DNA from: Trachythela sp. YZ-2020
Lineage: Eukaryota > Cnidaria > Anthozoa > Malacalcyonacea > Clavulariidae
DNA: 64,000 bases
Assembly (NCBI GenBank): GCA_016169945.1
Contig: JADLSH010000212.1
Span: 1,024,001-1,088,000, forward strand
Direction of reading: 5' to 3'
Numbering within the stretch: the first letter of the stretch is position 1; the number at the start of each line of letters is the position of its first letter. A model generated the notes under the pieces. It made no database searches. It was given only the letters and a program-made list of their open reading frames with translations, and was not told where the DNA came from. Positions 1-12,300 of the stretch are shown here, piece after piece. The translations under genes were made by a program, and so were the position numbers.

Positions 1-313
1 GTTATTAAAGCTTTGGGAATTGAATTGAATTGTACATAAACGGAGAAGTATTTATTCGTCCAAATAATTAATCGCGACGATCGAAGCAAGCAAAACGATT
101 TCACAAACAAATGGTTTTACGACAAATACTCGTTGCACTGTAGTCAGTTGAACCATTCTTACTCGAACTGACGGTAAGACGAATTTGTAATTTGACATTT
201 TTGTGTTGCTGTTCGTTTTAGAAGCTATTTTAAATTCCCAGAGGTATAACAACGCGCGTTTAACAAAAGATGAGTAATTTGTATAGGGGGACATTTTTTT
301 GGGACACACTGTA
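1..313. mobile_element. Right end of a mariner-like or MITE element
   Basis: The right edge ends in GGGACACACTGTA at 301-313, preceded by a run of seven T. This is the inverse of the TACAGTGTGTCCC-A(n) terminus typical of Tc1/mariner-derived MITEs with a TA target. The left end lies outside the window. A minus-strand open frame covers 309-52 but matches nothing I recognise and is probably not a gene. Confidence 0.5.
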
Positions 314-759
314 CAGGGTTTATAAAAAAAGGAGACCTTTAGAAATCGGTCCCATTGTTATAATTTGAATGGTTGAGCGCTACCGAGCCCACTGACACGT
401 TGAATATTGGCAGGATGCGTATGTCATATGCGCATATTAAGCAGCCTGCCACCATTAGCCGGGCAGTACGCGTTATGCGCAGGTGAACATTGCTTTGTGT
501 TCAGCGAAATGGTTTGATTTGTAAATAATAAATGTAAAATAAATAAATAAAAACCGTTTTGTTTCACGTATGTCAACTTCTTAATAGCTTGGCCTTAAAG
601 TCAATCAGCATAATGTGCTAAACGACACCAATAACTTATCCCATGCTTAAAATATGACTTTATTGTGTTTACGCACCCATGGATTTAACATCATACTTAG
701 GCATATAAATTATAACAATAGGACCGATTTCTAAAGGTCTCCTTTTTTTGTACACCCTG
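314..759. mobile_element. Tc1/mariner-type MITE with about 40 bp inverted repeats
   Basis: The left end begins CAGGGTTTATAAAAAAAGGA and continues GACCTTTAGAAATCGGTCC. The inverse of the right end (721-759) begins CAGGGTGTACAAAAAAAGGA and continues identically. TA flanks both sides (312-313 and 760-761). At 446 bp with no transposase frame, it is a non-autonomous element. It abuts the previous element at one shared TA. Confidence 0.8.
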
Positions 760-769
760 TATATCTTAA

Positions 770-1082
770 GCCGGTTTTCCACTAGGCGAAACTTTGCGAC
801 ATTTTCCGCTACGCGCATGCGTATAGAAGCAAGACAGATTGGCGTAATTTTTCCGCCGTTGTGCAAGACTGTGAACTGATCGCTCCGCCAAGAAGTTGAA
901 GGCAGTTCAACTTTTTCGATTTTCCGCGCGTACTATGGACAAAATCAACCAATCACAGTGCGTTTTCCGCTAATCCGCTCGCAAATATTACTGCAGTGGA
1001 AATCATTCGGTTTTTTCTGCCCGGAAAAATTATATAAAAAATTCCGCTCCGCGCGCAAAATTCCGCCTAGTGGAAAACCGGC
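770..1082. mobile_element. MITE with GCCGGTTTTCCACTAGGCG termini
   Basis: The left terminus GCCGGTTTTCCACTAGGCG is mirrored at 1062-1082 as CGCCTAGTGGAAAACCGGC. The flanks are TTAA (766-769) and TTGA (1083-1086), which suggests a TTAA target as used by piggyBac or Kolobok elements, with one later substitution. The body is short and GC-rich with no coding capacity. Confidence 0.7.
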
Positions 1083-1288
1083 TTGAACCCCAGAAATATC
1101 AAACAATGTGTCAAGTCGACCGAGTGAATCGGTAGTCAATTTAACCCGGGCGTCTATGTCCTTGTCCGCGGTCCAAACGTATCATGTCAGCGGTATTTCG
1201 AAAAATATTAAATAACATCGCCCGAAAGCAACTCGATGTTCAGTGCTATTTTATCACCGAATATAATGTTTGTTCTATATTCTGTTTT

Positions 1289-1326
1289 CTAACCCTAACC
1301 CCAAACCTAACCCTAAATCCTAACCC
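1289..1326. repeat. Degenerate telomere-like (CCCTAA)n tract
   Basis: About six imperfect units of CTAACCC, CAAACCT and CTAAATC follow each other. The rest of 1083-1536 shows no gene or other clear repeat. Confidence 0.6.
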
Positions 1327-1536
1327 GGGGGCCATATTTCCTACGAAATTTGCCTCCCCTTCGGAAATTCACCCCCCCCCCGCTAAAGAAGCTGTACTAT
1401 ATCTTATCATGCACGTGGCACGCTCGTTATAGATCTGGTTAAAAATAATTTGTAATATCTCTAAAAATCGTTTAGTGTTCTCAAGTTGATATATTGTTAT
1501 TATATTGAATTTTTCCATGCTATATAGAGAATATTA

Positions 1537-1625
1537 CATGGTTGCGCGGAAATATGGAATTTATTTCGAGTGAGCAATATTCTCTTCAACACGAGAAATA
1601 TATTCCATATTTCCAAGCAACCATG
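1537..1625. repeat. Foldback (hairpin) repeat
   Basis: CATGGTTGCGCGGAAATATG at 1537 is mirrored by CATATTTCCAAGCAACCATG ending at 1625. The arms are about 36 bp with few mismatches around a short loop, like a small foldback MITE. Confidence 0.6.
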
Positions 1626-2053
1626 AAAAATTCTGTTTATTTTATAAACAAATTATAAACAAACGACAATTCATATAGAAACTCAAAACAAACATGTAAA
1701 TAGTACACAAATAGTAATAGGTTTTTGATTGGCTTGCAAAAATGATATTTTCACACGTAAAAATATCGTATTTTTTGGTTAAATACGATTTTTCTCAGTG
1801 GCTTAAAACTCTATATAACGTTATATAATAAACTATTTTCCGTGATGTTCGCTCACTGCGATATGTATCTTTGCATGCGACGCTTATACGAACGGAAAAG
1901 TTAACGCAAATGATTATGCAAATTATGTTTATTTCTAGATTTACAATGCATTAATGATCTACTAATTCTGTTCGCTTTTTAATTAAAGTTATGTTATGAC
2001 CAGTAACCAACACGTCACATGTTCCATATCTCGCTTCATTTATGCACTAGTAA
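1626..2053. other. Intergenic, nothing recognised
   Basis: AT-rich sequence without a supported reading frame, inverted repeat or tandem repeat. Confidence 0.5.
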
Positions 2054-2436
2054 GTTGAAACCGCGGCCCGCAACCCCCGGAAGTATGCGGGGATTTTAAC
2101 GTTTCTCGAGTGTTCAAATCCCAGCCTAAAATGTTGTCGAATTGTTAAAATGCCCGGCTTGCCAGGTTTCCAAAGTCTAGCTTTCCATCTAGTCTGATCA
2201 GTCATTTCTGGTATAAAAACGTTCTGGTACATGGAGCTGTCAAAGAAGAAAGTCTGGCGAACGTGTGTCAGTTTTTTAAATCGAAAGCTCTACGAGAGGT
2301 AAATCCCCGGCATTTTATCCCGGCCTTTGTGTCAGTGTTAAAACCCCGGATAGCATGATGGCAAAGTTTGTTAAAACTCTGTATTTTCCCGGCAAAGTCC
2401 CGTTAAAACCCCGCATATGCCGGGGGGGCGGTTCAA
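2054..2436. mobile_element. Foldback MITE rich in CCCCGG / TTTTAAC
   Basis: The left arm (2054-2101) contains CCCCCGGAAGTATGCGGGGA followed by TTTTAACG. The right arm (2400-2436) contains the inverse, TTAAAACCCCGCATATGCCG. Several further CCCGG and TTAAAAC motifs repeat inside. No coding frame. Confidence 0.55.
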
Positions 2437-2903
2437 TTGACTTGTGCATTATATACTCTAAAAACACTCTGGTTAAAATTCCTGGTTGAGTTAAAAGTAA
2501 TCCTGTAAAGATTAAGTATATGATCACTGAACAGGCGAATACATAAGTAACCCGAGCAAGGTTATTTTTAGTTAATCAGGAAATATTTTAACCACAGTTT
2601 TTTAGAACATTTCTCTACAATTCATACAGTATACTATAGTGTTTTCAAATTCGGAGTTTCCGCGACTCGACTCGAAAACAAACGTTTTCGCTTATTATGT
2701 AAGTATGTAACCAAACATTAAACGATTATTTTTACTCTAATTGCAGTTATTATTAGACGCGTGTATATTAATATACTATTATATATCGAATACATTGTTC
2801 TCTTGGTATTCGCCGACGTATGTCATCGCTTTCTAAATTGTTCTTGCTATTCGAAGTGAAAAATAGTTTGTAATATCTTTAAAAATCGGTCCGTAAAATT
2901 ACT
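2437..2903. other. Intergenic, nothing recognised
   Basis: AT-rich, no supported gene or repeat. Confidence 0.5.
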
Positions 2904-3000
2904 AAACAGCCAAATACAAAACAGCAGAATACAAAACAGCCGAGTGCGATTTTGCCGAATTACCCGAATACAAAACAGCCGAATACGAAACAGCCGAATA
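2904..3000. repeat. Short tandem repeat, about 14 bp unit
   Basis: The unit AATACAAAACAGCCG is repeated about six times with substitutions. The following 3001-3323 holds no gene I can support. Confidence 0.7.
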
Positions 3001-3323
3001 GGATATCAAATTGCATCCTATCATGACAAACAGGGGCGTAAATGTGTGGGGGTGGTACACCCCCCAGAGATCATGATCCAGTCGGTCTCAAAACGTGTAG
3101 TCGGTCTCAATATATTCGTTGTTAAATTGGACGCATTCTGCCACGTAATGCTATGCGAGACTGACTAAATAGTTTCAGAGACCGACTTCAATCGGTGCAT
3201 TAATAAAAATATAAAGTTACCTGTTTGCCTGCACTTTAATTTTCATGCTATTTTTGTCAGCTCACTTTGTCCAAAATTAAATAGAGCTGCAGCAAGTTTT
3301 CCGTTCATTAAACTTGAGTCAGC

Positions 3324-3803
3324 TCACTTGGTTAATCTTTCTTCGAATTTCAAGGCAGCTTCAGAAACTTTAGGATCTTGACAGCTTTCCAGCATTCCTA
3401 TAAAAACACTGCAGGCATTCTGGACTGAATTAACTGCATTACTCACTAATACTGCTTGGCCCTTACCATCTACAGTGTGAGGTGTATCTGCATGTAAATT
3501 CAATTCAGTGGCACAGGTGGTCATGGAAATTACATCAGCATAGTCTGCAGCCTATTGTGGATCTCCATCTTCTATGGCATCATGTGTGTAAGTGGCAACA
3601 TTTCTCTGTCCGCGCAGAGAGGTATAAAATGTCAATGGCAATGTTTTCCCCAAGGCAATTTCTGCTATTTTCTGTCTTTCATCAGGGTTGGAAATTAGCA
3701 CAAAGTTCATACAAGTGGCAATATTTGCAACCCAAATGAGATACTGGTGTTTACATGGTGCACCATCCTTCCCTCGGAGACAACTGCACATTCCAAGTGA
3801 CAT
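3324..3803 (-). pseudogene. SWIM zinc-finger protein fragment, broken by a stop
   Basis: One minus-strand frame runs from 3803 to a stop at 3324. It is interrupted by a single in-frame TAG at 3549-3551. Its first part has CSCLRGKDGAPCKH, which fits the SWIM zinc-finger pattern C-x-C-x(n)-C-x-H. SWIM fingers are common in Mutator-like transposases and in proteins derived from them. The first residues of the protein are missing and no DDE core is nearby. It could also be the last exon of a host gene with a sequencing error at the stop. Confidence 0.55.
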
Positions 3804-4319
3804 ATCGATACTATATCTGAGAATTGAAGTACAATATCACTGTGTTAGTCTATTGCAGAATTTAGCATACAATACACAGTTTGAATGTTTTTCAAGTATT
3901 TATTGCTATTAATTAATGTTCCAGTAAGTGGTTTGTCCATAATACTTGGCTACAACAATGATACATATACGATACACATGCTGTTATCTTTAAAGCGCCC
4001 CTATTTGGTGTACAATATTATTAATTTCCAATCAAAATGCTCGTTAAATTAATCCAGATTAGTTTACTTCTCAAAATCTGTCTTGGGGTACTGACGTGAA
4101 AGTCTATCATCACAATACTCCATCTAAATGTGATTATAGAGTTCATGTTTGTACCAACACAAATTGTTTGACATGCACAAGCAATATCATCACCAGGTCA
4201 TTGGTGTGTCCTTCATAGAGAAGTTAAATTTATACTATAGAGAGGATCTATATTACTGATATTAAACTTAAAATAATACACATCGTCCGTATTTTAAGGA
4301 CGGAATATTTCCATGTATT
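3804..4319. other. Downstream flank of gene A; left edge of the duplicated unit
   Basis: From about 4021 the sequence matches 16919-17200 closely, which sets the left boundary of the tandem duplication. TTTATT at 3899-3904 would be AATAAA on the minus strand, a possible gene A polyadenylation signal about 420 bp past the stop. No reading frame is supported. Confidence 0.5.
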
Positions 4320-4616
4320 CTATAATAATATTGCAGAATTATGCGGTTTATACCACCATTGTAATTTTCCAGCAGTGGTGGTTCCCCACCAGTTAGTGAT
4401 GGTTTTTGTATCTTGAAGATCATTGATGTCTGATCTACGATGTATTTTACCATCTTTTACTTCAAACAATGGTGTGTTGTTTTTCTCTTTTCCATCCGCA
4501 AATGGCATGAGATCAGTGACCACACGTGAATCCAGTTTCATATTGGGATATTTGTACGCTTTGTCTATTTGTTGCACTGAGATCTTGACAGCTTCCACAA
4601 CAAGATGGAAATTTTC
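4320..4616 (-). CDS. Gene A exon 7 (C-terminal, residues 289-386)
   Basis: Acceptor TTTAAG at 4622-4617, phase 0; stop codon TAG at 4322-4320. It encodes a charged helical stretch (VVEAVKISVQQIDKAY) and a basic, Trp-rich tail ending WWYKPHNSAILL. Confidence 0.85.
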   Translation of the reverse strand, partial: ENFHLVVEAVKISVQQIDKAYKYPNMKLDSRVVTDLMPFADGKEKNNTPLFEVKDGKIHRRSDINDLQDTKTITNWWGTTTAGKLQWWYKPHNSAILL

Positions 4617-6280
4617 CTTAAATTGATAACAAAAATATATTATTTTAATGTTCTCCAGTGTAACATATTTAAATTAGTTTCATATTAATTCCTGGAAAAA
4701 AACATTTAGGAAATAAGAAACATGGCCATTCTTTGGTATGAAGACGTATGGTGTATAAATAGTCAGTTGACCTTAAATGGTGTAAGGGCATTCTCTCATA
4801 AAATATCCTAAACATTCTTAACACTGTAGTAGGAGATAGAGCTCTTTTTGGAGTGCGGTTTCTGGGAATGGTCATTTCGTCCGATATGCCACATGTTGCT
4901 GGCCATGGTCATTCCACCGTAAAAGAGTTGAGTATATATGTCCTAAATGAAATTAATTGAAACTCAGGTCTTAGGCTGCTCGGCCAATAACTATACACAT
5001 ATTTAAGAGGAACCTAATGTTACCTTGCTGCATTTTTTCCTGAGCATTCCATCTCCATAAGCAATCCATTTATCTCCACGGACGTTGGTAACACGGAGAC
5101 CAAACTTGTTGTCTTCATCATGCATGTATTTTACAAGAAGATTTCCTACGAGACTAGGAGTGACGTTCATTGGTAACTCCACTCTTGGTGTCCTGAAGTG
5201 TTAAGCATAATTTAGTATGGCGCAAGCGTTACGTTGTTTCACTAGCTATTGTTGTTTCTGTTGTTATTGTTTTTTTGTGGTGGTGATTCCTGCTCTCGAC
5301 GTTGTTGTTTTTGGTTCTCGTTGTTGTTGATATTTTTGTTCTTGTTGTTGCTTTACCTAAACACGCCAATCATCTTCATCATGCATGCATTTAAATTGAA
5401 TAAGTCATTTCTTGCTGCGAGGGATGTACATTTGTAGCCCTACTCTCGGAGTTTTGAAATGTAGCATTATTTTAAAATGTTATTGTTGTTGTTGTTCATT
5501 TTTTATCGCGTTAACGTCGTTACGAATATCGTTGCTGCTCTTTTGTTTATGTTTTTTATGTTTTAAATGTTGTAGTCGAGGTTTTGTTGGCTTTTTAAAG
5601 TTGTTGTTCTTGTCTTTGCCATCGATATTGTTGTTGCTACTTCAAATGTTTGAATGTCGTTTTCGAATATCGTGTTGTTGCTCGCGTTGAGTAAAGCTTA
5701 GTATTTAGTCTATGTGATTGGAGCAAAAAAACATCCTACCTCATATGTCCACTGGCAAATGAATCAGTGAGAAAATGACAGGCAAACGCATCAATGGAGT
5801 AAGCGATATCAAGTAGCCTTTTGCCATCTTTACTTTTACTTTGACCTGATGAGGATATGCTTTTATTTTATATTTTTTCAGCAAAAAGTCCCCCTGCTCC
5901 TCCCATCCCCTCCCCCGCCTTCGCGCACATATCATATCATGTCATGTATCTTCATTTTCCCCTATTAATCAATTTCAAAATGCGCGTTATACAAACAGTA
6001 TTGTAGCGGTATTTTCACTTCTTGCATAAAAAACACCGTATATGAATGTTAAGTCCCTTCAATGCTTCTCAGGTCCCTCATCAAGTTTTCTGGCATATTA
6101 AAAAGAGTGAGATAAATGCAGTATCAAAAACACTTGTTTATTCAAATTTCGTGTAAAAAACAATTTAAAATTGCGTGCTAATATATATGTTACTGTTGGT
6201 TTCATAGTTGCGCGAACAGCGAAAATGGTTGTCATGTGCTTTGTATATTGTCTTGTATATTCTATTGATTGCATATCTTT

Positions 6281-6325
<45 letters not shown>

Positions 6326-9300
6326 GTGTGTTGGGGGGGGGGGGGTTGGTACCATCGAAGAGGGGTGCGCTATATGGATTATATAGGTTCATATCCCTAT
6401 TGGATATACGTCTATTTTGGCCACAAATATATTGAAAAATACTGTCTGATTATTTGCCTATAAGCACTGCTCTTACATCCGGGGTAATGTTGTATACGAT
6501 CGTTGCTATATCAAAAGCACGAATCGGATCTTGATGAACTTTTTAATGTTTTCCGTTCGTCCATGGTCTTTACCGGCTACACAAAAAAAGGGGGGGGGGA
6601 GGGTCGGCATCCAAAACTTTTTCTTGCACGTTTTGTTGAGGCTGCTTTCCAATTGTGCCTTTTCATTTCATATAAAACAATGTAAAATTGTTTTCTTATA
6701 CATATATTGCATTGTTATTAAACTCCTTCGATAAACAACGATTTATATTCTGTCACACACAACAACGTTTAGTTCTAAAACCTATTATATAATTAAAACA
6801 AGAACGACAAAATACGAGAAACCTAATTTACTTATTATAGTCCTGAGAAAAGTTTCAAAAGAATGTATTATGTACGGAAAAACTTTCAAAAAACATCGTC
6901 ATGTTTTTTTTTCTTGTGTTTATTCTTGTATGTAAAGCTGCCGCTCTCTACAAAAGTACGTACTGTCGGGTCAACCTACAGATAACTGAGTTATCCGCTT
7001 GCGTTATTGTCATATTTAACTGTAAGCAACTAGCCAATCAGCAGACACGTAGTGACAACAATGTGTAATTATTAATATTAAAATATGGCATTAAGTGAAC
7101 TTACTCGCTTCCCGGGCTTTCTGAATTGCATATTCATGACCAACAACGTACGCTGTTTTAGCATGGGGTTGAAAGTGATCAAAATTTTTCGCACCAAGTT
7201 TTAACATATTGCCAGGAACGATTGGTAGTCCCGCTAACCATTTCCCACCTGTCGCCTCATCCCATTCTTTTGCACTGTGGTGACATTTTCCAGGTTCCCC
7301 TGATTCTGGCATTTTGGTATCTTCATTGAGCATTTCTAGGAGTTTATCGAGTTGTTCCTTTAAAATAATTCAAGTATTTGAAATTTTTGTTATTTCTCAG
7401 CCATCTGACATACTACGGGAAATGTTTTTGCTCGCTGCAGTTGCTTACGACAATGAATTCAATCCCTGTTCGAATTATTTCATAACCCAATCTTTCGAAA
7501 CTTCAGTTTAGCGTCTACATCAGAGGTGATCTAATGCCGCAAGTGCCTCATTATAAAATCGACGAATGACGTCATCGATCACAAGCGCATGGCACATAAT
7601 CATTTGCAATCATGGTTTGAATAGGAATGACGTTAGGATCCTCAGGTTTAGGTCGCCCATCAAAAGTAACACTTTGCTGTCCTCTATGATCTGTCCTCTA
7701 TGATCAGAAACGGATCGCATGGTGGAAGGCAGAGGCGACTCAACCACGTTTGTGTTAAACTTTGTCTAAACTTTCGCCGTTCATTTTTCATCTGAGGAGG
7801 GGGGTGGAATGTAGTGTGGCCACTTAAATCTTCATCAACTTCCTATAAATACTAATATTTTTCAGATGAACCCACTCTTTCTTAAAAGCTCGTGTTTGTG
7901 GGCAAAAAGGTTTTGAATACTGTTACTATATTTTCTAGTTATACTTATAAACATATAGAACAAGTTGTGAACAAATATCTTGCTCCAGATGTGTCAGGAT
8001 CTATTGAAGCAGCAGTTGCAATACTGAGCCCAATTGCATAGTCCTTCTGTTGGATCTTATTTACCTAGGAGTTCCGGGGATGGCCCAAAATGGCCATTTC
8101 GTGCACTTTCAGGCTGATTGATATTCATGCAAACAGAGCAAGAAAACATTTTATCGTGCCCCCTCCCACTTTGCCGATATTTTTTGCGCGGCTCACCTTT
8201 AATGGCCTAATTTCTAATTCAACCAGCCCATCCCTCTAGTTCCACCAGTTCCCTCCCTGATAAAAATGAATGGTCCCCTAGCTGTGCTGCGTGATCAGAA
8301 ATTAATGCAGCCAGAATCACTCTAGCGAGTCTTCGACAAGCGTCTGAGCTGCTTCTTCGCAATTCATCCTTCAGCTGCCAGGAAGGATAATTTCCCTTTA
8401 TGGTGTACATAAATTTACCATTCCCCCGGATATTCCGGTGTCGCTCCATCGTTTAAAATTAACTCATCCATCTTAACTGTGTTGTGTGATTCCGCAGAGT
8501 AAACCCAAGTAAACCCAAGAAGAAGCTCTCAGGTTTGTGCTGCATTTCTTTTAAATTATTAATCAGCTGCATACTTGGCACACGCTACATTTATTAACTT
8601 TTGAAGTAACTCAAACCTTATATTTTCCCTCGTTTGGAGTATCCGCCAAAGTCGAGTAAGCATTTTTGAATCTTTGTAAAGCACCAGGGTCAACCTGGTC
8701 TGGATTTAACAAGGGATTTGCAATGGGAGCATCCTGTATACCATAATAGTCTCCTCCAAGAGCTATGATATCAGCAAATGTCAGACGTACTCCATTTGGA
8801 AGAGTAAGCAGTTTCTTTCCTAAACGAATGACGATGTAAATCAAGCTATTTAGTGAGCATACAAAAATATACACTATAGATATTCATAATGTCTGTATTG
8901 GTTGCTCACTTTTTAAACATGCATGCAACGCGCCAATTTTAAGGACCTATACTAGAAATACATTCATGCAGAATCCCCTCGCCAATCGCCATTAGAACCA
9001 AACCATTATTCTCCCGAACACCCCAAAAGTTATTGTAACATGAAGCACTAAATCGATTACTGTAACCATGGTAACACGCAAGCGAACACTGTAATTCTGT
9101 AATACTGTATATTTCTTTTCTTTTCTGACTTTTCTGTACAAACTGGTAAAATAGTGATAAGATTTTTACTTTTAACTATAAAATTACCTACTGCTCAACT
9201 ATATAAAGTAGGTATGCTATTTTGTACTCTTTAGCTTTGATTTACTGTAAAATTCAATCTTAGACATCTCACAAAACGTTTCAAAATTGTCATAAAACTT

Positions 9301-12300
9301 GAACTGTTTTTTAACAGCATTTTAATACTATGAACGTTTTGAGATAAAATATGTTATTTCTTATTCTATATAACGCATTTGAATTAATATTAGTCAATGT
9401 TGTTATTGACCACGGGATGAACTACGCATTTTCAAAACCACAAACTGTAGTGGATGTCAATTGACGGCAAAACTCAAAAAGAAAGTGTGCAAAATAAACA
9501 CTTACCCGTTTAAAACGCTTTAAAACTCGAAAATCCTCTCCTTTCTCGGCCTTTCGACTTGTTTATTTTCCTATTGACTTTAATAAGTGAAAGTCCTCAA
9601 AAAATTTTTCATTTATCTTGTTTTGTAGACTTAATATTTGTCTGAATAAATATGTCCCGACTTGAAAATATCAATGCTAAAAATAAAATGCCAACTTGCG
9701 CATGCGCAAAACTTACGAAAATGTCCAGTCCTGTCCATGACAAAAAAAAATGGCGGACGACTTTGCATTCCACAATGTTTTCACATACCCGGGCGTAAAT
9801 ATCCGAGCGGAATTAGTACTCTCGCACGGCGCCGCCTCGGGGATTATCAGTCAGCAGTATAGCAATATGTAGGCTGAGTTTTAAAATGGGACTAGTCAGA
9901 TGTTATTACTCATTTTGCAAATTGTTAATTAAAATTTTTCGTACTAAGCGACAATTTCTCCGAAATATTGAACTGCAAAATTGAAATGAAATACATTTTC
10001 AAATTAAAATATTGTATGTAAAATAAGTGCATAATAATACAAAGATATCATGTTCGCAAATCTGTATTTTTTACACTTTGGAACGTGGATAATATATTTG
10101 TCGGGTTTTGTATCTGCGAATGCAGATATATTGCCATCGCCTTGTTAATGTTAATGTAATGTTAATAGTGTGTTAGCTTGTAGCCATTCAACGACGAGCT
10201 TATATAAGCGAATAAGCGATCACCTTACAACCTCGTTTGACCTGGTATGATTAATTGATTGATTATTCGCCATTTTTGCTTCGAAAAGTATCTTGATTTT
10301 TACTTGAAAAGTTGACCCGTTTTCCTCGCTATTTTAATTACTTGGGAAGTTTTCCTGATTTTGTCGCTATCTCAGACGGAAACGTATCCTGATTCGGTAA
10401 GTAGTTTAAACATGAATTCTGACAGTTTTACCTGTGTGAATTACAGCAGATTTTGTGAGTGTATGGAGCCATATTTGGCATTTCAGATAATATATTATCT
10501 ATATAATATTGTCTTACGTATTGTTGCATCTTCTACAACTATCATTTTGTCAAATTCTAACCTAATTTGTCCCCGAGCCGGCGCGAAGCACCGTGCGAGG
10601 GTAATAATTCAGATCGGATATTTACACCTGGGTATGTGACAACGAAGCGGAATGCGATGGACAATTTTCTACGTTGTTCATGCACGAGTTCAGGCCGAGA
10701 GAGAACTTGTTATTAGAAACCTCATCATTGGCTAAGATAATTTGTTTTTTATGTATACGTCACGAACTTAACGGCCATTTTGCAAACTTTTTCAAAAAAG
10801 TTTTGTACTCGGGAGTCGAAACATAAACAGACAAACAAAGTCTCTAAAACGAGATAAATGAAAATTATTTAGAGGACTTTCACATGTTAAAATTAACAGG
10901 AGGAAAAAACAGTCAAAAGACCGAAGAAATACAAGATTTGGAGGTTTTAAAGCATATTAAACGCGTAAATGTCTATTTTGCAAACTTGCTTTTGCCGTAT
11001 TGGCATGCAGTAGCTATATCATATATATAGTAGAGTTTGTGGATTTGAAAATGCGTAGGTCATCCTGTGTGGTCAATACAACATTGATTAATCCCCGAGC
11101 CGGCGCGAAGCGCCGTGCGAGGGTACTAATTCCGCTCGGATATTTACACCCGGGTATGTGAAAACATTGTGGAATGCAAAGTTGTCCGCCATTTTTTTTT
11201 GTCATGGACAGGACGGTTTTGTAAGTTATGCGCATGCGCGAGTTCAAGCCGAGAGAAACTTCCTTTTTGCAAACTTTTTTCAAAAATAGTTTGCACTCAT
11301 TTTATAAGCAAGTTTCTATGTAAGTAAGTAAACAAGATAAATGAAAATTATTTGGAGGACAAATTAACAAGAGGAAAAACAGTCGAAAGACCGAAAAAGG
11401 AGCGTTTTAAACGGGCAAGTGTCTATTTTGCATGCTTGCTTTGCCGATTTATAGCATGCAGTATAGTTTGTGAATTTGAAAATGTGTAGAGCATTCTGTG
11501 TGGTCAATACAACATTGATTGATCTTAAGAGTATTTTAGTATTGATTCAAATACGTTATAGAAAAATAAAAAACATATTAAATCTCAAAAACTTCATTTC
11601 AAAAGCAAGTGCGAAGTATAAAAATACTGCTCGAAAAGCAGTTGAAGTTTTATGAAAATTTCGAAACGTTTTGTGAAGGTCTAAGGTTGAATGTTGCAGT
11701 AAATCAAAGCTAAAAGAGTACATAATAGCATACCCATTTTATATAGTTGGGCTTTTAGTTGTGCAATTGATAATTTTATAGTTAAAACAAAATAACAATA
11801 TTTTGTACAAATTAAAATATAAAAAATATACAGTGTTGCGTGTCACGGTTTCACCATGGCAGACCATGGTACATTGGTCGACTCAGTACTTCATGTTACA
11901 ATAACTTTTGGGGAGTAAATTGTTTGGTTCAAATGGGCGAGGGATTTTGCATGCATGTATTTCTAGTCTTAAAAGGTATTTTAGTATTAATTCAAATACG
12001 TTATAGGATAAGAAACAACATATTAAATCTCAAGTGCGAAGAGAAGTATAAAAATACTGTTGAAAAATCAAAGAATTGTTTTGTGAGACTTCTAAGGTTG
12101 AATTTTACAGTAAGTCAAAGCTAAAAAAGTACATTATAACATACCTACTTTATATAGTTGGGCATTTTGTACACAATAAAATAATTTGTTCATGTTATAC
12201 AATAACTTTTTGGCGAGTAAATTGTGTGGTTCGAATGTGCGAGGGGATTCTGCATCCATGTATTTCCAGTTTATAGATGAAAACAACAATCATGAGTAAA

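Noticed and set aside
2904..3000. Possible CRISPR-like array
   Set aside because: The repeats are contiguous 14 bp units without spacers of constant length, in a eukaryotic genome; it is a simple tandem repeat.
5249..5690. Leu/Phe/Cys-rich plus-strand frames resembling membrane proteins
   Set aside because: The sequence is a low-complexity GTT/TTG-rich intron of gene A, not conserved in frame in unit B.
6098..6463. Several overlapping frames rich in C-V or T-H dipeptides
   Set aside because: They are translations of the (TG)n microsatellite and the G-run in an intron; the same locus in unit B is much shorter.
8820..8874. Upstream extension of gene A exon 3 to a Met at 8874
   Set aside because: The matching region in gene B contains an in-frame stop, and exon 2 joins exactly at the acceptor at 8820.
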